A DNA stretch of 64,000 bases from NCBI RefSeq assembly GCF_020379485.1, contig NC_063444.1, positions 7,140,652 through 7,204,651 on the forward strand. The letters run 5' to 3'. Both the position numbers and the translations under genes were made by a program. Of this stretch, positions 1-11,266 are shown piece by piece (position 1 is the first letter of the stretch; every line of letters begins with the position of its first letter). The notes under the pieces were generated by a model. The model saw nothing but the letters and a program-made list of their open reading frames with translations. It made no database searches and was not told where the DNA came from. This DNA is from Brassica napus (Eukaryota > Streptophyta > Magnoliopsida > Brassicales > Brassicaceae).

Positions 1-881
1 TCCTCCTTAGAAGTCTGAGTTTCTTCTACTTCCTTTATATTATCACTGCTCTGTTCCTCCCTCACTTGTTCAGACATAACAACTGGTTTCCTGAGACAGG
101 CCAAGGACAGATGGCCCCACTTCCCACATGCAGTACACTTAGCCGGTAACCGAGAGTAAGTGAACTCAATAAGCGTGTCCTTTCCTTGAAAACTGAAGTT
201 CATGGTTTTCGGCAGTTCCTTCGTCAAGTCAACATTCACGAAAACTTTTGCAACCTCGAGATCCTTGCATTGTGCTGTGTCTGGGTGAAGTCTCACAGGC
301 ACACCCACTGGACTCGTCACAAAGCTAAGACCTTTCCAAGAGAACATGTTTAAAGGGACGTTTCGTAAGTGAACCCATAACGGGATCGATTCCTCTGTTT
401 TTTCTTCTTCAACAAACGGCTTCCATTGCGTCATGACGACTGGAACCCCGGCGAGATTCCACATTCCTCTGCGGAAAACCCTGTTTCGCGTAGCTTGGTC
501 TGTGATTCTGAACTTCATTGTTGTTGAGTTCATCTCATACACTTCAATCATCTGAGACTTATCTCCAAGAGTCCAGATTTTGTTAACAATGGCATGGACT
601 TTTCCTATATGTGGTGTCTTGTCTAAGAATTTCCCAATGAGAAAATCTTCCCATAAGGGAGACGGATCCACAAAAATTTCCTCTGGAACCACAACAGAAC
701 TGATACCATCTTTCATTGTGATTTCAACATCGTACTTTTTTAGAGACTTTTCTTGGCGTTGAGCCACTTTCAAATATGAACGAGATTGCATAGTAGGCCG
801 AACTGGTGACGAAGGTGTAGAGGATTGAGTGTCTCCCACTCCGGGATCGGAAGCGACGGCTATACCCCCGGTAGGAGGCAT
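1..881 (-). CDS. LINE ORF1-type protein, DUF4283 plus CCHC zinc knuckle (partial)
   Basis: The minus strand is open from an ATG at 879-881 to the left edge, about 293 residues, with no stop, so the gene is cut by the window. It starts MPPTGGIAVASDPGVG and continues into a DUF4283-like region (GKFLDKTPHIGKVHAIVNKIW, RRGMWNLAGVPVVMTQW, IPLWVHLRNVPLNMF). Near residue 260 is a CCHC knuckle, CTACGKWGHLSLAC, that fits C-X2-C-X4-H-X4-C. An acidic tail follows. This domain order is typical of ORF1 of plant L1-type non-LTR retrotransposons, which bind element RNA as nucleoprotein; some copies are annotated as host genes. The missing left part should contain ORF2 if the element is complete. The frame is undamaged, so it may be a young copy. 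The domain assignment is by family resemblance. Confidence 0.8.
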   Translation of the reverse strand, partial: MPPTGGIAVASDPGVGDTQSSTPSSPVRPTMQSRSYLKVAQRQEKSLKKYDVEITMKDGISSVVVPEEIFVDPSPLWEDFLIGKFLDKTPHIGKVHAIVNKIWTLGDKSQMIEVYEMNSTTMKFRITDQATRNRVFRRGMWNLAGVPVVMTQWKPFVEEEKTEESIPLWVHLRNVPLNMFSWKGLSFVTSPVGVPVRLHPDTAQCKDLEVAKVFVNVDLTKELPKTMNFSFQGKDTLIEFTYSRLPAKCTACGKWGHLSLACLRKPVVMSEQVREEQSSDNIKEVEETQTSKE

Positions 882-2844
882 AGCGGCGGCGCCAAGACGG
901 TGACTTTTTGAGGCGGCAAACGGAAACCCTAATCGTTCTGGCTATCCCCCTCAGAGCTAAACGCTGCGTCTTCTTCCTAAGTATTTAATTCTAATCAATT
1001 TACATACTAATTAAATATTTAGAATGTATAAACTAATATTTTACATTTATTAAAATTTTATTAACTGAAACAAAAGTTTCATATTATTAAAATGAAAAAA
1101 CATAAATAACCTTAGGGAGTGTATTTAAAGTTTGAGGTTTTTTAAAGAGGTTTGAGATGATTTCAATGAATTAAAGAGTTTAAGGTGATTTTTGTTAAAC
1201 CACTATAGAATATCATCTAAAATCATGAAATTTGAGTTTTAATTTTTTTAGCTAATAAATTTCACCCAAACATTCTAAAATTACTTAAATCTCCACAAAT
1301 TAAAATATTTTCATTAAGAATAAGATTATGAAATGTCAAAATTAATAACACTCGATTTCAAATAAATTTTGAAAATTAATTTATGTTTGAATAACAGTGA
1401 ATTTCAATTTAATACACATCACCTAAAATTTTCAGTTGAATATATCAATTTTAGTATGTTTATTTTAATTACAAATTTTAATTGATCAATATATAATATT
1501 TTAACATATTATTAAGAGGAAAATACAAATAAAATATTTAATACTTATCGCTAGATGCAGTGTCGGATCAGACATAGTTTGGTGCAAAATTAAGCACTTC
1601 TTTAAGTTACAAAAAAAATTAAGCACTTCTAATTCTTTTTTTTTTTTGAACACGCACTTCTAATTCATTTTACATCAAATTGTTGCTATGCAGTTCCATT
1701 GGAGAGCACTAAGGAAAGAAGAAGAGAGGGCAGTCAAGCACGTGCCCAGTCATGTGTCGGCTATGGTCAAATGCCGGTGCCACTGTTTACACGTGTCCGC
1801 CGAATACTGCCAAATATATTTTTTTCTTTTTACCAAAATTTTTAAAACCTATTTTCGTTTGAATCTTTGACTGCCTCTTCCTTCGTTCTTCACACCAAGC
1901 GACCGGTGACTGACTGTCTCCGGTTCTCGGTAAGCCATAGTCTCCGCTGACTAAGACTCCTTCAATTACGTCGAAGGTGTGAACTTTTCATATCTTACTT
2001 TCTAGCCCCAATTAAAAGGCAGGATACTAAGCGAACCCAAATATTTTGCATGTTTTATATGTTTATCGAATGTGCAAAAACAATTAAAGAAGCTTTTGGA
2101 GAATTTAAAGATGGTACGAATTTTAAGAGTTGAACTATTATATACTTTTTTCGTTTAAAAATGTTTGTTTATTCTATATTATCTACAAAGACAGTAATAT
2201 AAACGTTGATATTATACAACGAATAAAGAAGAAAGCAAAAACAATCTTTTGAGAAATAATCTAACATGTTAGAACCTATAATCTGATTACAAACAATGAG
2301 AGATCCAGACTCGGACTATTATATAAGGACTTGCTTTTAATATGTAATTTTCTTTTTTCTCTAATATGAACTTTCCTACATAAGTATGTTTCCTCACCAG
2401 AAGCCACTTTTGCAACTCTTTTGGTTTGTCAACTTAGCTTTATATATAAAGTGCTTATTGCCAAATACTAAAAAGTCATTCAAAAGGCATGTAGTCATTC
2501 AAAAGGAATATATATGATGATATTAATTTTAATTCAAAATGACACCAGTATATATTATTCATTGAGTATGAATTTATATATTTGTGTAGAAGAACTAGAC
2601 TAACTCTCTTATCTTTCATTATTAGTTTTATTTTTGTTTTATCAATATTTCTTATTTATTTAATTTAAAATTACAATGATAAAGAGAGAAAACTTAATAA
2701 AACGACGGTAATAACAAATTTAAAGTGAATATTTTAACAGAAAAAAAAATTTGCAATAAAAACAAATACTATTGAGAAAAGGTTAAAAACTAAGTTAATA
2801 CTAGTAGGTAAGCGAGTGAAGACCTTATCCAAAACGCCTCAGCT
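882..2844. other. AT-rich intergenic stretch, no gene recognised
   Basis: From 882 to about 985 the sequence is GC-richer and probably is the 5' leader of the LINE ORF1 on the minus strand. The rest is AT-rich. 1690-1960 is richer in GC, with a CACGTG core near 1740 and a stretch resembling a plant promoter plus 5' UTR ending in a possible donor (ctcggtaagc, about 1927). No reading frame follows it, so it may be an orphan promoter. Nothing else coding is supported. Confidence 0.4.
1588..1666. repeat. Two successive micro-insertions of retroposon tails with target duplications
   Basis: The 14-mer aattaagcacttct occurs at 1588-1601 and 1617-1630, separated by 15 bp ending in poly-A (ttaagttac plus six A). 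The 13-mer gcacttctaattc occurs at 1623-1635 and 1654-1666, separated by 18 bp: 12 T then gaacac. The second insert read on the minus strand is GTGTTC plus poly-A, like the 3' end of the LINE near 62790 (gtgttgttc plus A). Each pair looks like a target-site duplication around an extremely 5'-truncated retroposon insertion. Confidence 0.55.
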
Positions 2845-3280
2845 TCATTCCAACCAGAGCACAAGAATGATATGTAAGATGGACGCCGCCTGGAACAAAC
2901 TATAGAACATAGCAGGTTTAGCTTGGATCTTCACGGATTCAACAAGATATTGCAAGCATAGAAGAGCGACGACCCAAGATTTTGTCTCCAGCCCACGGAT
3001 CGCAGAAGCCCTAGCTCGTCGATCAGGAATCATCACTACAATAGCTATGGGAATCTCAGATCTTCAGATGTTGTCTGACAACTCAACGCTCGTTAGAGCA
3101 ATCAACAACGACATGCAAAATTCAGAGATCTATGGGATCGTGAGAGATATCCATCACATTTTTTCTGCCTTTGTCGATATCGTTTTTTTTCATATTCCTC
3201 GTTCGCTTAACCGTGATGCCGATGCATTAGCAAAGATCACCTTGAACAATCTATCTGTAATGAACCCAGTTTTGGACTAA
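2845..3280 (+). pseudogene. LINE-type RNase H (RVT_3) fragment, broken
   Basis: Read on the plus strand from about 2873, the translation has CKMDAAWNKL, an in-frame stop, then NIAGLAWIFTDS, IAEALA and, from 3047, MGISDLQMLSDNSTLV, IYGIVRDIHHIF and IPRSLNRDADALAK. This is the order of the RNase H-like domain found at the C-terminus of plant LINE ORF2 and in free-standing crucifer genes: catalytic Asp near the start, AEALA, SD, and N-AD-LAK at the end. A TAG follows AAWNKL and the upstream reverse transcriptase is absent, so it is a relic. A T-rich stretch follows the stop at 3278-3280. Confidence 0.75.
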
Positions 3281-3542
3281 AACTTGGGTTTGAGGCTTTT
3301 TTTTTTCTTTAATGAAATGTTGGTGCACGAAAAATATTAGTAGATACAAAAAAATAAATAGAGAAAAATAAAATATATGAGCACGCGACTATGGATTCAC
3401 ACACGTACGTAGCATTGAATTATACCCCAGTATAATTTTGTATAATTAACTCCGTTCTCAATCAAATTAACCAAAAAGCATAGTAGTATTATTCATTAGT
3501 CTCTTTATCTCTCCCTCTCTCATCCTTTTTTGAGTTTCAAAA

Positions 3543-3552
3543 TGCATAAATA
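3543..3552 (+). promoter_or_regulatory. Possible TATA element of the WRKY28-like gene
   Basis: tgcataaata lies about 140 bp upstream of the WRKY start codon, after a CT-rich tract at 3499-3527. Spacing fits a TATA box with a leader of roughly 110 bp. No transcript data; low certainty. Confidence 0.3.
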
Positions 3553-3691
3553 CGAGAAAGATAGACGAAGACCCAATTAAAGTCCAAACACAAATCTAGA
3601 CCCCATACGAAAAAACCTAATCCCCAGGCTTTTCTCCTCTTTTATCTTCTTTACTACTTTCCACATTTTTCTTCTCTCATTGTTCTTCACC

Positions 3692-4845
3692 ATGTCTAAT
3701 GAAACCAAAGATCTCTACAGCTACCAGTACCTGACATCCTTGTCTTTGTACGAACTGATGAATCTACCTACTTCAACTCCATCTTCTTACGGAAACAACG
3801 GTTTTGTTCCATCTTCTTACCCCTTAGCCGATTGCTTCCAAAGCTCTCCCGGAGCAGCGTACGACTCTTTACTTCATACAACTTTAGGTGTTTCTCCCTC
3901 TTCCTCAGAGGTTTTCAACTCTTTGGTCGATCAAGAATCGAAGCACGATGTAACTAATGACGTTATCGGTGAGACCCCAACTAGGGTTTCAGCATCTTCT
4001 TCCTCTAGCGAGGCTGATCTTCCCGGCGAAGATTCCGGTAAGAGCCAGAGGAAACGAGAGCTAGTTGGAGATGGAAGGGAAGAAAATCAAAGCTCCAAAA
4101 AAGTGTAAATTATTTAGATAATATTTTTCTTATGATGAAATAGTTTGGAAAATCAGATGATACCCTTATTTAGGAATTTAATCTAGTACGTTGTAATAAT
4201 TTTATGATGTATTATTTCAGTGGTAAAACGAAAAAGAAGGAGGAGAAGAAACAAAGAGAGCCACGAGTCTCGTTTATGACTAAAAGCGAAGTTGATCATC
4301 TTGAAGATGGGTATAGATGGAGAAAATACGGCCAAAAGGCCGTCAAAAACAGCATTTATCCAAGGTAATTCAATTTATTTATGCATTTGCATTTTATGGT
4401 TTCAGACATGAAATTTATATTAGTGTAGTGTAACTCATACTTTGCGAATGCAAACGAGAATAGGAGTTACTATAGATGTACAACGCAAAGGTGCAATGTG
4501 AAGAAGCGAGTGGAGAGATCGTTCCAAGATCCAACGGTTGTGATTACAACTTACGAGGGTCAACACAATCACCCGCTTCCGACTAATCTCCGGGGAAGTT
4601 CCGCCGCGGCTGCTATGTACTCCGCTGACTTCATGACTCCGGGAAGCTTCACTCATGAAATGTTTCGGTCGTCTGCTTATACTAGCGGCGGTTCTGCGGC
4701 GGCAGCTTTGGATTACGGATATGAACAGAGTAGTTATGGTAGTGTGAATGCAAACCCTAACGCTCATCAAGAGTATCGCCAAGGAGGTGAATATGAGCTC
4801 TTGAAGGAGATATTTCCTTCTATTTTCTTCAAGCAAGAGCCTTGA
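3692..4845 (+). CDS. WRKY28: WRKY28-like group IIc transcription factor, 3 exons
   Basis: Exons are 3692-4104, 4221-4364 and 4464-4845, with GT/AG introns; the joined frame is 312 residues. It begins [16 protein letters not shown] and ends [12 protein letters not shown], both as I recall for A. thaliana WRKY28 (318 residues). A serine-rich acidic middle and a basic KRKREL-type stretch precede the WRKY domain: [11 protein letters not shown], then a C-X4-C (CTTQRC) and an HNH zinc ligand pair, split by an intron in the conserved place. The protein should act in the nucleus and bind W-box DNA (TTGAC); relatives act in immunity, salicylate synthesis and stress. One oddity is NSIYPR where family members normally have NSPYPR. 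The ATG at 3692 is chosen because its N-terminus matches the family; an upstream in-frame TTG is not a plant start. Confidence 0.93.
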
Positions 4846-5843
4846 TTGATCCAAGCTTGAAACTACATATATACACTTATATAGTACTACTATATACATA
4901 TATTAAGAGAGAGGGAGAGAGAATTCCAATATATATGCAACTTAATATCTATTTTCTCTCTCTTATTTGCATGTACATATATTTTTCATGAGAGAATGAG
5001 ACAGAAATTGAGCTTGGATTATATTTAGTGATATATGTTTAATGTGTTAACATTATATTTTGTTTGTTTTTTTGTTTTGCTGTAATATTGTAGTTCTTCT
5101 AATTTGGATGATTTTATGAGATCATGTTATTGGGTTCAGGTTCTGTAAGGTGTACTATCATATTTAGAAGCTAAAAAGGACATACTTCTAGCTAAATCTC
5201 CCGTGTAGAGAATATACTCTTATGCTTTCTAGGAAACTAAATTTTAAAATTAGAAAGCTCACAAGAGAGAAGAAATTTAAATCGAAATATTTGATACAAG
5301 GATTACATATAAAAAAAAAAGTTGTGCAGGTCGAATATTATGGGTGTGAACAAGTGAATATAGCAAAACAAGTTGAGTTCGTCCTTGTGTCTTAAAGAGA
5401 GAATGGACCCAAGAAAGATTTGACTGCTTCTGTTTTCTATCTTATCCACACACATGGAAACATAGACTGTGGACCAGTATAATTACCCCTACCAATAGAA
5501 CTGAAAATAATATTTATATTCCATAATCCTATAAAATAAGAAGAAAATTAATTATTTGGAAAGACATAAAATTTTCAAAAAGAAAGGAAATTGCTCACAG
5601 TACTGGGCTAGTGAATTATTTGTTTAGTGTGAAACGTGGGATGAAAGGTCATTTCAAGGTAATTGTAGTTAACGGTCTGATTTAATAACATATGCCCAAA
5701 CAAAATGTTAGCTAGGGAGAAAACTCATACGTCAGTGATAATGTATGTCCGTGCGACCGCAATCCTTTCACTATCGGCGTAAGACGGTCTCAATGAGAAC
5801 ATATAGTGTTAGGAGTGAATCCGATCACTCCCCTGATACCTTA
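4846..5843. other. WRKY 3' flank and AT-rich spacer
   Basis: The first few hundred bases probably include the WRKY 3' UTR (AG-rich tract at 4903-4921). The remainder is AT-rich with no frame, repeat or RNA gene that I can support. Confidence 0.4.
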
Positions 5844-6080
5844 GAGCATGTTTATCCCTAAAAAACTCAATGGGTTTTTTAGGTTTTTTTTTTGTCTAAA
5901 AAACAAAAAAAATTAAAAAGCAAACCAATCGCGGACCGCCACGAGTCAGTGGAGCCCGCGAACAGTGTAAGAAACTCACTAAAATCGATTTTTAATTAAT
6001 AGTTTTTGTAACCAATCCTTAAAAATTTTGTAGGGGTCCACGTACTAAGAACTTCACTAAAACTCCGGATAAACATGCTC
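5844..6080. mobile_element. Harbinger-type MITE, 237 bp, TSD TTA
   Basis: The left end GAGCATGTTTATCC is mirrored at the right end (ggataaacatgctc). TTA lies directly outside both ends (5841-5843, 6081-6083), the 3-bp TWA target typical of PIF/Harbinger elements. It has no coding capacity. It carries a GC-rich core (ccaatcgcggaccgcc and gagcccgcg near 5925-5965) that recurs in the elements at 37793 and 58297, so the three belong to one family. Confidence 0.8.
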
Positions 6081-7252
6081 TTAGAACACAAGATTTATTT
6101 GATGTCAATTAAGATGTCTCCTTAAAGGTAAAATAGTTTGTCGAAGAACAAACTAATAAAAACAAAACAAGTTGCTGCAATTTTCTATTTCTATTCATTC
6201 TATTCCCAACTCATACTTAAATACAAAATTAAAGAAATAAACTATTACTACGTGAAACGTGGTTAATCAACACACGTCCTCAACCTAATGAAACAGAATC
6301 CCACTAACTAAAAAACAATATGGAAACTAAAACTTTTTTAACATTGATTTAGTTTTCATGGAGATGCCCATGTTCACTTCTTGCTCAAGTAGTATCTCAT
6401 CATATAGATCATGAAAATTCTATGCGCTTTGGTTTAGCCTGGGGTGAATTTGAGAAAACCAATTACCAATATAAAGAGTATATATATATATATATGGAAC
6501 TCTGGACTATCAATATAATCTTTTAGCTTTCATTCGGAGACTTACTTTGGAACATGACATGCATTCAAGGGTGGCATTTATTTAGATACTGCTCTAGATT
6601 CGAGATGGATTGCTATCTTTGTCGGCATATAAATGTATTTTCTGACGACAACAATTTCTGACAATTTCTTTTTTGCTTTTAAGCCGATCATCGAATCAGC
6701 GTATACATCATATATGTGGACTTGGAAGCGCATTTATGTCATATACCAAAGTCACTAAATGCAAGAAATACTTTTATGATTAAGGCGAGCATCATAAGAT
6801 CATGTGGCTTCTCAATTCTAACATTCGACCTCCGATGTAACTTCGTTTTCCTATTTTCAAATTTATGTCGATTTTGAAGTTAAACTGATGTCTAATCGCT
6901 AGTCTGTCATCATGATCCATTATTCACTTTGTATATAATCAATTCAAATACAGTAGCTTTGTGGAATATGTATATATATACTTTAGTAATATATACCACT
7001 CAAATTTTGAGATAAATCACCTTTAAAATTGATTTGGAGTTTTAATTTAAAAAGTTTTGAACATTCTATCAAAAGAGCCATAGAATGACGGTTGACATAT
7101 AATTCGTCTAAAGATCAAGTATGTTACTAAAATATGTTTTATATGTTTAACATAAACAAACATAAAAGGAAATCCTATATATGTTCTACATATGACCAAT
7201 CTTGTAGATGTTTTGAGTGAGAATGATTTGGCCTGCATAGATTTAGAAATGA

Positions 7253-7338
7253 TGATATCAAGTCCAATCATATCTGGAATCATAAGGAAAATCCATGATA
7301 TCAAGTCCAATCATATCTGGAATCATAAGGAAAATCCA
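7253..7338. repeat. 43-bp perfect tandem duplication
   Basis: Positions 7253-7295 and 7296-7338 are the same 43-bp unit, beginning tgatatcaagtccaatcat and ending ggaaaatcca. Identity suggests a recent slippage or replication event. Confidence 0.9.
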
Positions 7339-7640
7339 TTTGACATATCACATATATATCTACATTAGTTAAAACATTTATTTAGTAAGTTTGGTTATAT
7401 ATTTAAACTTTATGATACAAACAAATGTCTTGATAATGATATTTTTGTTCTTTTCGGGGTCAACATCAAATTTACCTAACAAAAACAAAAAGATGCCATA
7501 ATTTTAGAATGAGAAGCAAAGCTATATAGAATCCCTAGGGTATATATAAAAGGATCTTCCGGGAGAATCACGTAATTGCCAAACCCCCTAGACCCTAGTA
7601 CCTAGACAATTATAGTGACACGAATCTATATACAGTATAC

Positions 7641-7681
7641 ACTATGCAAATCAGTTGTCCAAAAAAAAAACTATACAAATC
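7641..7681. repeat. Poly-A micro-insertion with 12-bp target duplication
   Basis: actatgcaaatc (7641-7652) recurs as actatacaaatc (7670-7681). Between them are 17 bp: agttgtcc followed by nine A. The insert resembles the 3' tail of the LINE copy at 47829-48268 (minus), which reads GCTGTCC plus poly-A. Best read as an extremely truncated LINE insertion. Confidence 0.5.
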
Positions 7682-8117
7682 TAGAACGCTCCTTCAAAAC
7701 CACTAACGAATTTTTGATATAACAAATAAATTAATAATAAGCTTTTGATCCAAATAAAAAATTTAACATGTTCTGCCAAGTCGTATCAAGAATTTAAATA
7801 TTACTAATCTACAGAGAATCGCATGGTTCAAATATGTCTTTTAGATGGACCGTATAAAAATATTATCGTATAGAGATCAGAACCGTTTTCGACTTACAAG
7901 TTACAAATGACCGGTAACAAAATTCCACATCAAAAAATAATATTAAATAATATATAAAAGACTAAAATCCATATATCAATCCATCTAATATCAATTAAAA
8001 TTATCCATGTATTATTAATTACTATGAAAATTTAGAATATTTTGCCATCAAATTTTTTTTACCTTTTGATCAACATTCTTTTAGTTTTACATTTGTTACA
8101 TACTTAGACCATTTTTT

Positions 8118-9203
8118 TTTTTGTATTTGGATGCATCATCAGAATACAACATATGAATGTTGCATTCAAATATGTTCGTTTTTATAATTAGTATTGTATT
8201 ACATACAACAAACATCATAATGCTAAATTGTTTGGTTTTTATTTTATAATAGCATTTGAGTGTTACTAGTTAAAAAATGAAAGAAATAATTTATATTGTT
8301 GATAATAAATTCATTATTGTATTTGAATAATATTTTAAAATTAAATTAAAATTATATTTGTCACAAAACTAATTATTATATTTGACTATTTTTCAGAAAC
8401 TTTTTAAATAATAATTAATTAAAACTTACATTTTATAACTTAAGGTTTTGGTGGGTAATTTTTGCGGATTTGTTGAGAAAATGTGATTTGGCATTTTTAA
8501 ATAAAACACAATTTTGCAGTTTTGATAAAAAACATTATTTTGTGATTTTGACGATAAAACCCATTTTCGTGATTTGGTGGAAAACATGGTTTTGTGGTTT
8601 GGCGGATAATTTGATTTTATAATTTTAGAAGGATTACATGATTTTATATTTTTTAGTAATTTTGACAAGAAAATCCAATTTGACAGTTTGGTTGAGAAAC
8701 TCTAATTTTGTTTGTTATGGTGGAAAAACATGATTTTCCGTCTTGACAAGAAAATATGATTTTACTGTTTGGTGAAAAAGTCACGGTTTTGGGCAATAAC
8801 TTGAATTTACTATTTTGACAAAAAAAATTGATTTTATAGTTTTGGCAAAAAAAAACTCGATTTTGTAGTTTTGACGAGAAAAACTTAATTTTATGGTTTT
8901 GACGTGAAAACATGATTTTGTATTTTTGGATAAAAACTTGATTTTATGGTTTTGACGAAAAAATGAGTTTTCAATTTTGGCAAAAAACTTGAGTTTACGG
9001 GTTTAACAAAAAAATATGATTTTACAACTTATATCTAATAATAAAAATAATTAACATAAACCTAGTTACTTTTATATTTGTATAGATGTTATTTAAATAT
9101 TTTGGATTCTGAGATTAAAATTTTGCATTCAAACTCTACATTTTTTTCATATGAAATATCTAATTTTTAAATGTTATGGATTTTGCATCCATATACATTA
9201 TTT
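8118..9203. mobile_element. Probable inverted-repeat element around a minisatellite
   Basis: tgtatttggatgca near 8121-8140 is mirrored by tgcatccatataca near 9185. A further inverted match exists inside (atcatcagaata on the left, ggattctgagat on the right). There is no transposase and no clear target duplication was fixed. The inner part is the minisatellite listed below. Confidence 0.35.
8430..9030. repeat. Degenerate minisatellite, about 31-bp unit
   Basis: About 18-19 imperfect copies of a unit of roughly 30-33 bp, consensus near gattttatggttttgacg plus an A-rich spacer, run across about 600 bp. The minus-strand open frames at 8426-8668 and 8653-8913 (repeated Phe, Ser, Gln, Asn, Lys) are products of this repeat, not proteins. 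Confidence 0.7.
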
Positions 9204-9929
9204 AGATACATATAAAATAGTGTCCAAACGAATAATATTTAAGCATTTGCATATCGATGCAACATCTGACATAGAAACAAATAAATCTGTACAATTAATT
9301 TTAACAAAAGTATATACTGTATATACCAAACTTTTCTATTCTATTTTTTAAATCATGAACTAATGTGGAAAATATGTTACACTTTCAACTATATAAAATT
9401 ATTTTAAAATTTTAATAATTATTATATGTATAACTTAATTAAATATGCAGCCAAATCTATATGTTATCTTATTATGTAAGAAGTCAAATTTTTATAATTG
9501 ACATAATAATTTTATTAATAAATTTGAAACCATAAATTCATTAATAAATATGAAATCATAAATGTTTTTAGAATGAATGTAGTGACAATACATAAATAAA
9601 TATGTAAACAATCAGTTTTCAATTAATGTCTAAAAGTAATTTAAAGTGTATATGTCGTAATAAATTTCAAGTTATGTCAAATTTTTTGATAAGCTATTTT
9701 TTTCTTCTAAGAATGAAATGATGATAGGTGAATTTTTTGTTAAAACTACTTTTCGAATGATGTTTGAAAGAGTGTACAATATGGAACAAAACACCTCCCT
9801 TCTTTTATTAGCATAGAGCTAAAGTCCATTAGCGTAATTAATGGGTCAAAATGCTCTATGTTGTGAAAGTTTTTTTGCTATACACGTAACCTGAATTAGA
9901 GTCATCTCAAGGCATATTAACTGATCTGT

Positions 9930-10806
9930 CAAGGTACAGATCAGGTAGTGGTTGGATTGATTTAGACGTACGGAACACCGGCTTAACTCTAACCGGAGGT
10001 GGAACATTTGACCGTCAAGGCGCCGTAGCTTGGCCGTTTAATAACTGCAAACTCCTTCCAGCAGTGAGAGAACTCAAGAAACTCGTTTAAAAGATCGTAA
10101 AGTTGACTTAATTTAAAGAAACTAATCGATTTTCTGGTGTTGATTCTCAGAGCTTGAAGTTTGTGGGGATGAACAGAACAATAGTAAGAAGGATAAGCTC
10201 AGTGAACAGCAAGTTCTTTCACATAGCATTAGTAGAATGTAGAGACTTCAAAGGCACGTACAAGACTCAACATTACTGGTGCTTCTGATAGTCCTAACAC
10301 TGATGGTACTCACATTGTGTCTATAGGACAAGGAAATTTTCAGATTACAATCACAAGTATCAAATGTGGACCAGGTCATGGTATCAGGTAAATAATCATC
10401 ATAAAATGTAGCATAATCTCCCTTTTTGTTAATGTAGCAAGAACAAACCGCCTTGATCTGAGTGGCATTGAATGTTTTACTTAAGATTTGTTACTGAAAT
10501 GGCTCCAAGAGCACGGTTCTGATTCATTTTCTTGTTGTAGGAACCATCTAAGGTGAAGCTGAGTGAGATATACTTCAAGAACATAAGAGGAACTTCATCT
10601 TCAAGAGTCGCGGTGCAGCTGCGTTGTAGCAAAGGAATGCCATATAAGAAAGTGTACTTAGAGAATGTTCATCTTTATCTCTCTTCTTCTCGTGGAGGGA
10701 GTGGAGAAAAGCAGACCAGCAACAGAGGAAGTGAAGCTGTCTCTTCTTTTTGTAGATACGTTATAGCTAAATACATTGGGACTCAAAGCCCACCTCCATG
10801 TCACTA
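9930..10806 (+). pseudogene. Glycoside hydrolase 28 (polygalacturonase-like) pseudogene
   Basis: Plus-strand pieces in order: LTLTGGGTFDRQGAVAWPFN (about 9985-10050), LKFVGMNRTIV and VECRDFKGT (10150-10255), then after a frame change ITGASDSPNTDG and ITITSIKCGPGHGI (10270-10385), and VKLSEIYFKNIRGTSSSRVA to the C-terminus SPPPCH (10550-10806). These are hallmarks of the GH28 pectinase beta-helix. The segment between NTDG and CGPGHG is shortened and the DD catalytic pair normally there is missing. With a frameshift, this indicates a dead gene. A pectin lyase-like gene occupies the same place beside WRKY28 in A. thaliana as I recall (At4g18180). Confidence 0.75.
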
Positions 10807-11194
10807 ATTTTTATTACCATCACGCATGGACATTTTCTTGTTATTTAACTTCTATGCTTTGTTATGGCCTCTTGTCACAAGTTTTCTTCATATGGGTCAT
10901 ATACCGTTGGAGAATTTTGTTAGATAATCTGATTCCATTTTCAAAAAAAGTTCTTGGCTAACTAAAAGATAAATGACAAGAAAATACTTGTTAGGTAAAA
11001 AAATTGGTTAGTTTCAAAAAGAAAAAAAAAAAGAAAAGGTAAAAACATTGGTTAGGTTAAAGATGGAATGCGAAATCATTGGGGGGGAAATGCATCATGT
11101 CAAGAGTGCATCTAACAAATTTTATCCATATAATAATTATTTTACTAACCAATATATTAATATGAGTAAATAATAAGATTGCATACGCATTTGC

Positions 11195-11205
11195 CTATAT
11201 ATAAG
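11195..11205 (+). promoter_or_regulatory. TATA box of first PUP gene
   Basis: ctatatataag lies about 70 bp upstream of the ATG at 11267, suitable spacing for a plant core promoter with a short leader. Confidence 0.5.
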
Positions 11206-11266
11206 CAATTAAGGACACATCATCTTTGTTTGTTCCCTGAGATTTTGCTCCCTCCTGGTTGCTAAG

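Larger units (their letters stand above)
6084..9929. other. AT-rich repeat-bearing intergenic region
   Basis: No gene is recognised between the MITE and the polygalacturonase relic. The stretch contains the separately listed 43-bp duplication, a poly-A micro-insertion and an inverted-repeat element with an internal minisatellite. Short open frames here, such as 7047-7310 minus, are low-complexity and not supported as genes. Confidence 0.4.

Noticed and set aside
4435..4899. A 154-codon minus-strand gene
   Set aside because: It is antisense to the third exon of the WRKY gene, has no motif, and the plus strand encodes a known domain.
8426..8913. Two minus-strand proteins rich in Phe, Ser, Asn and Lys
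   Set aside because: They are translations of a 31-bp degenerate tandem repeat.
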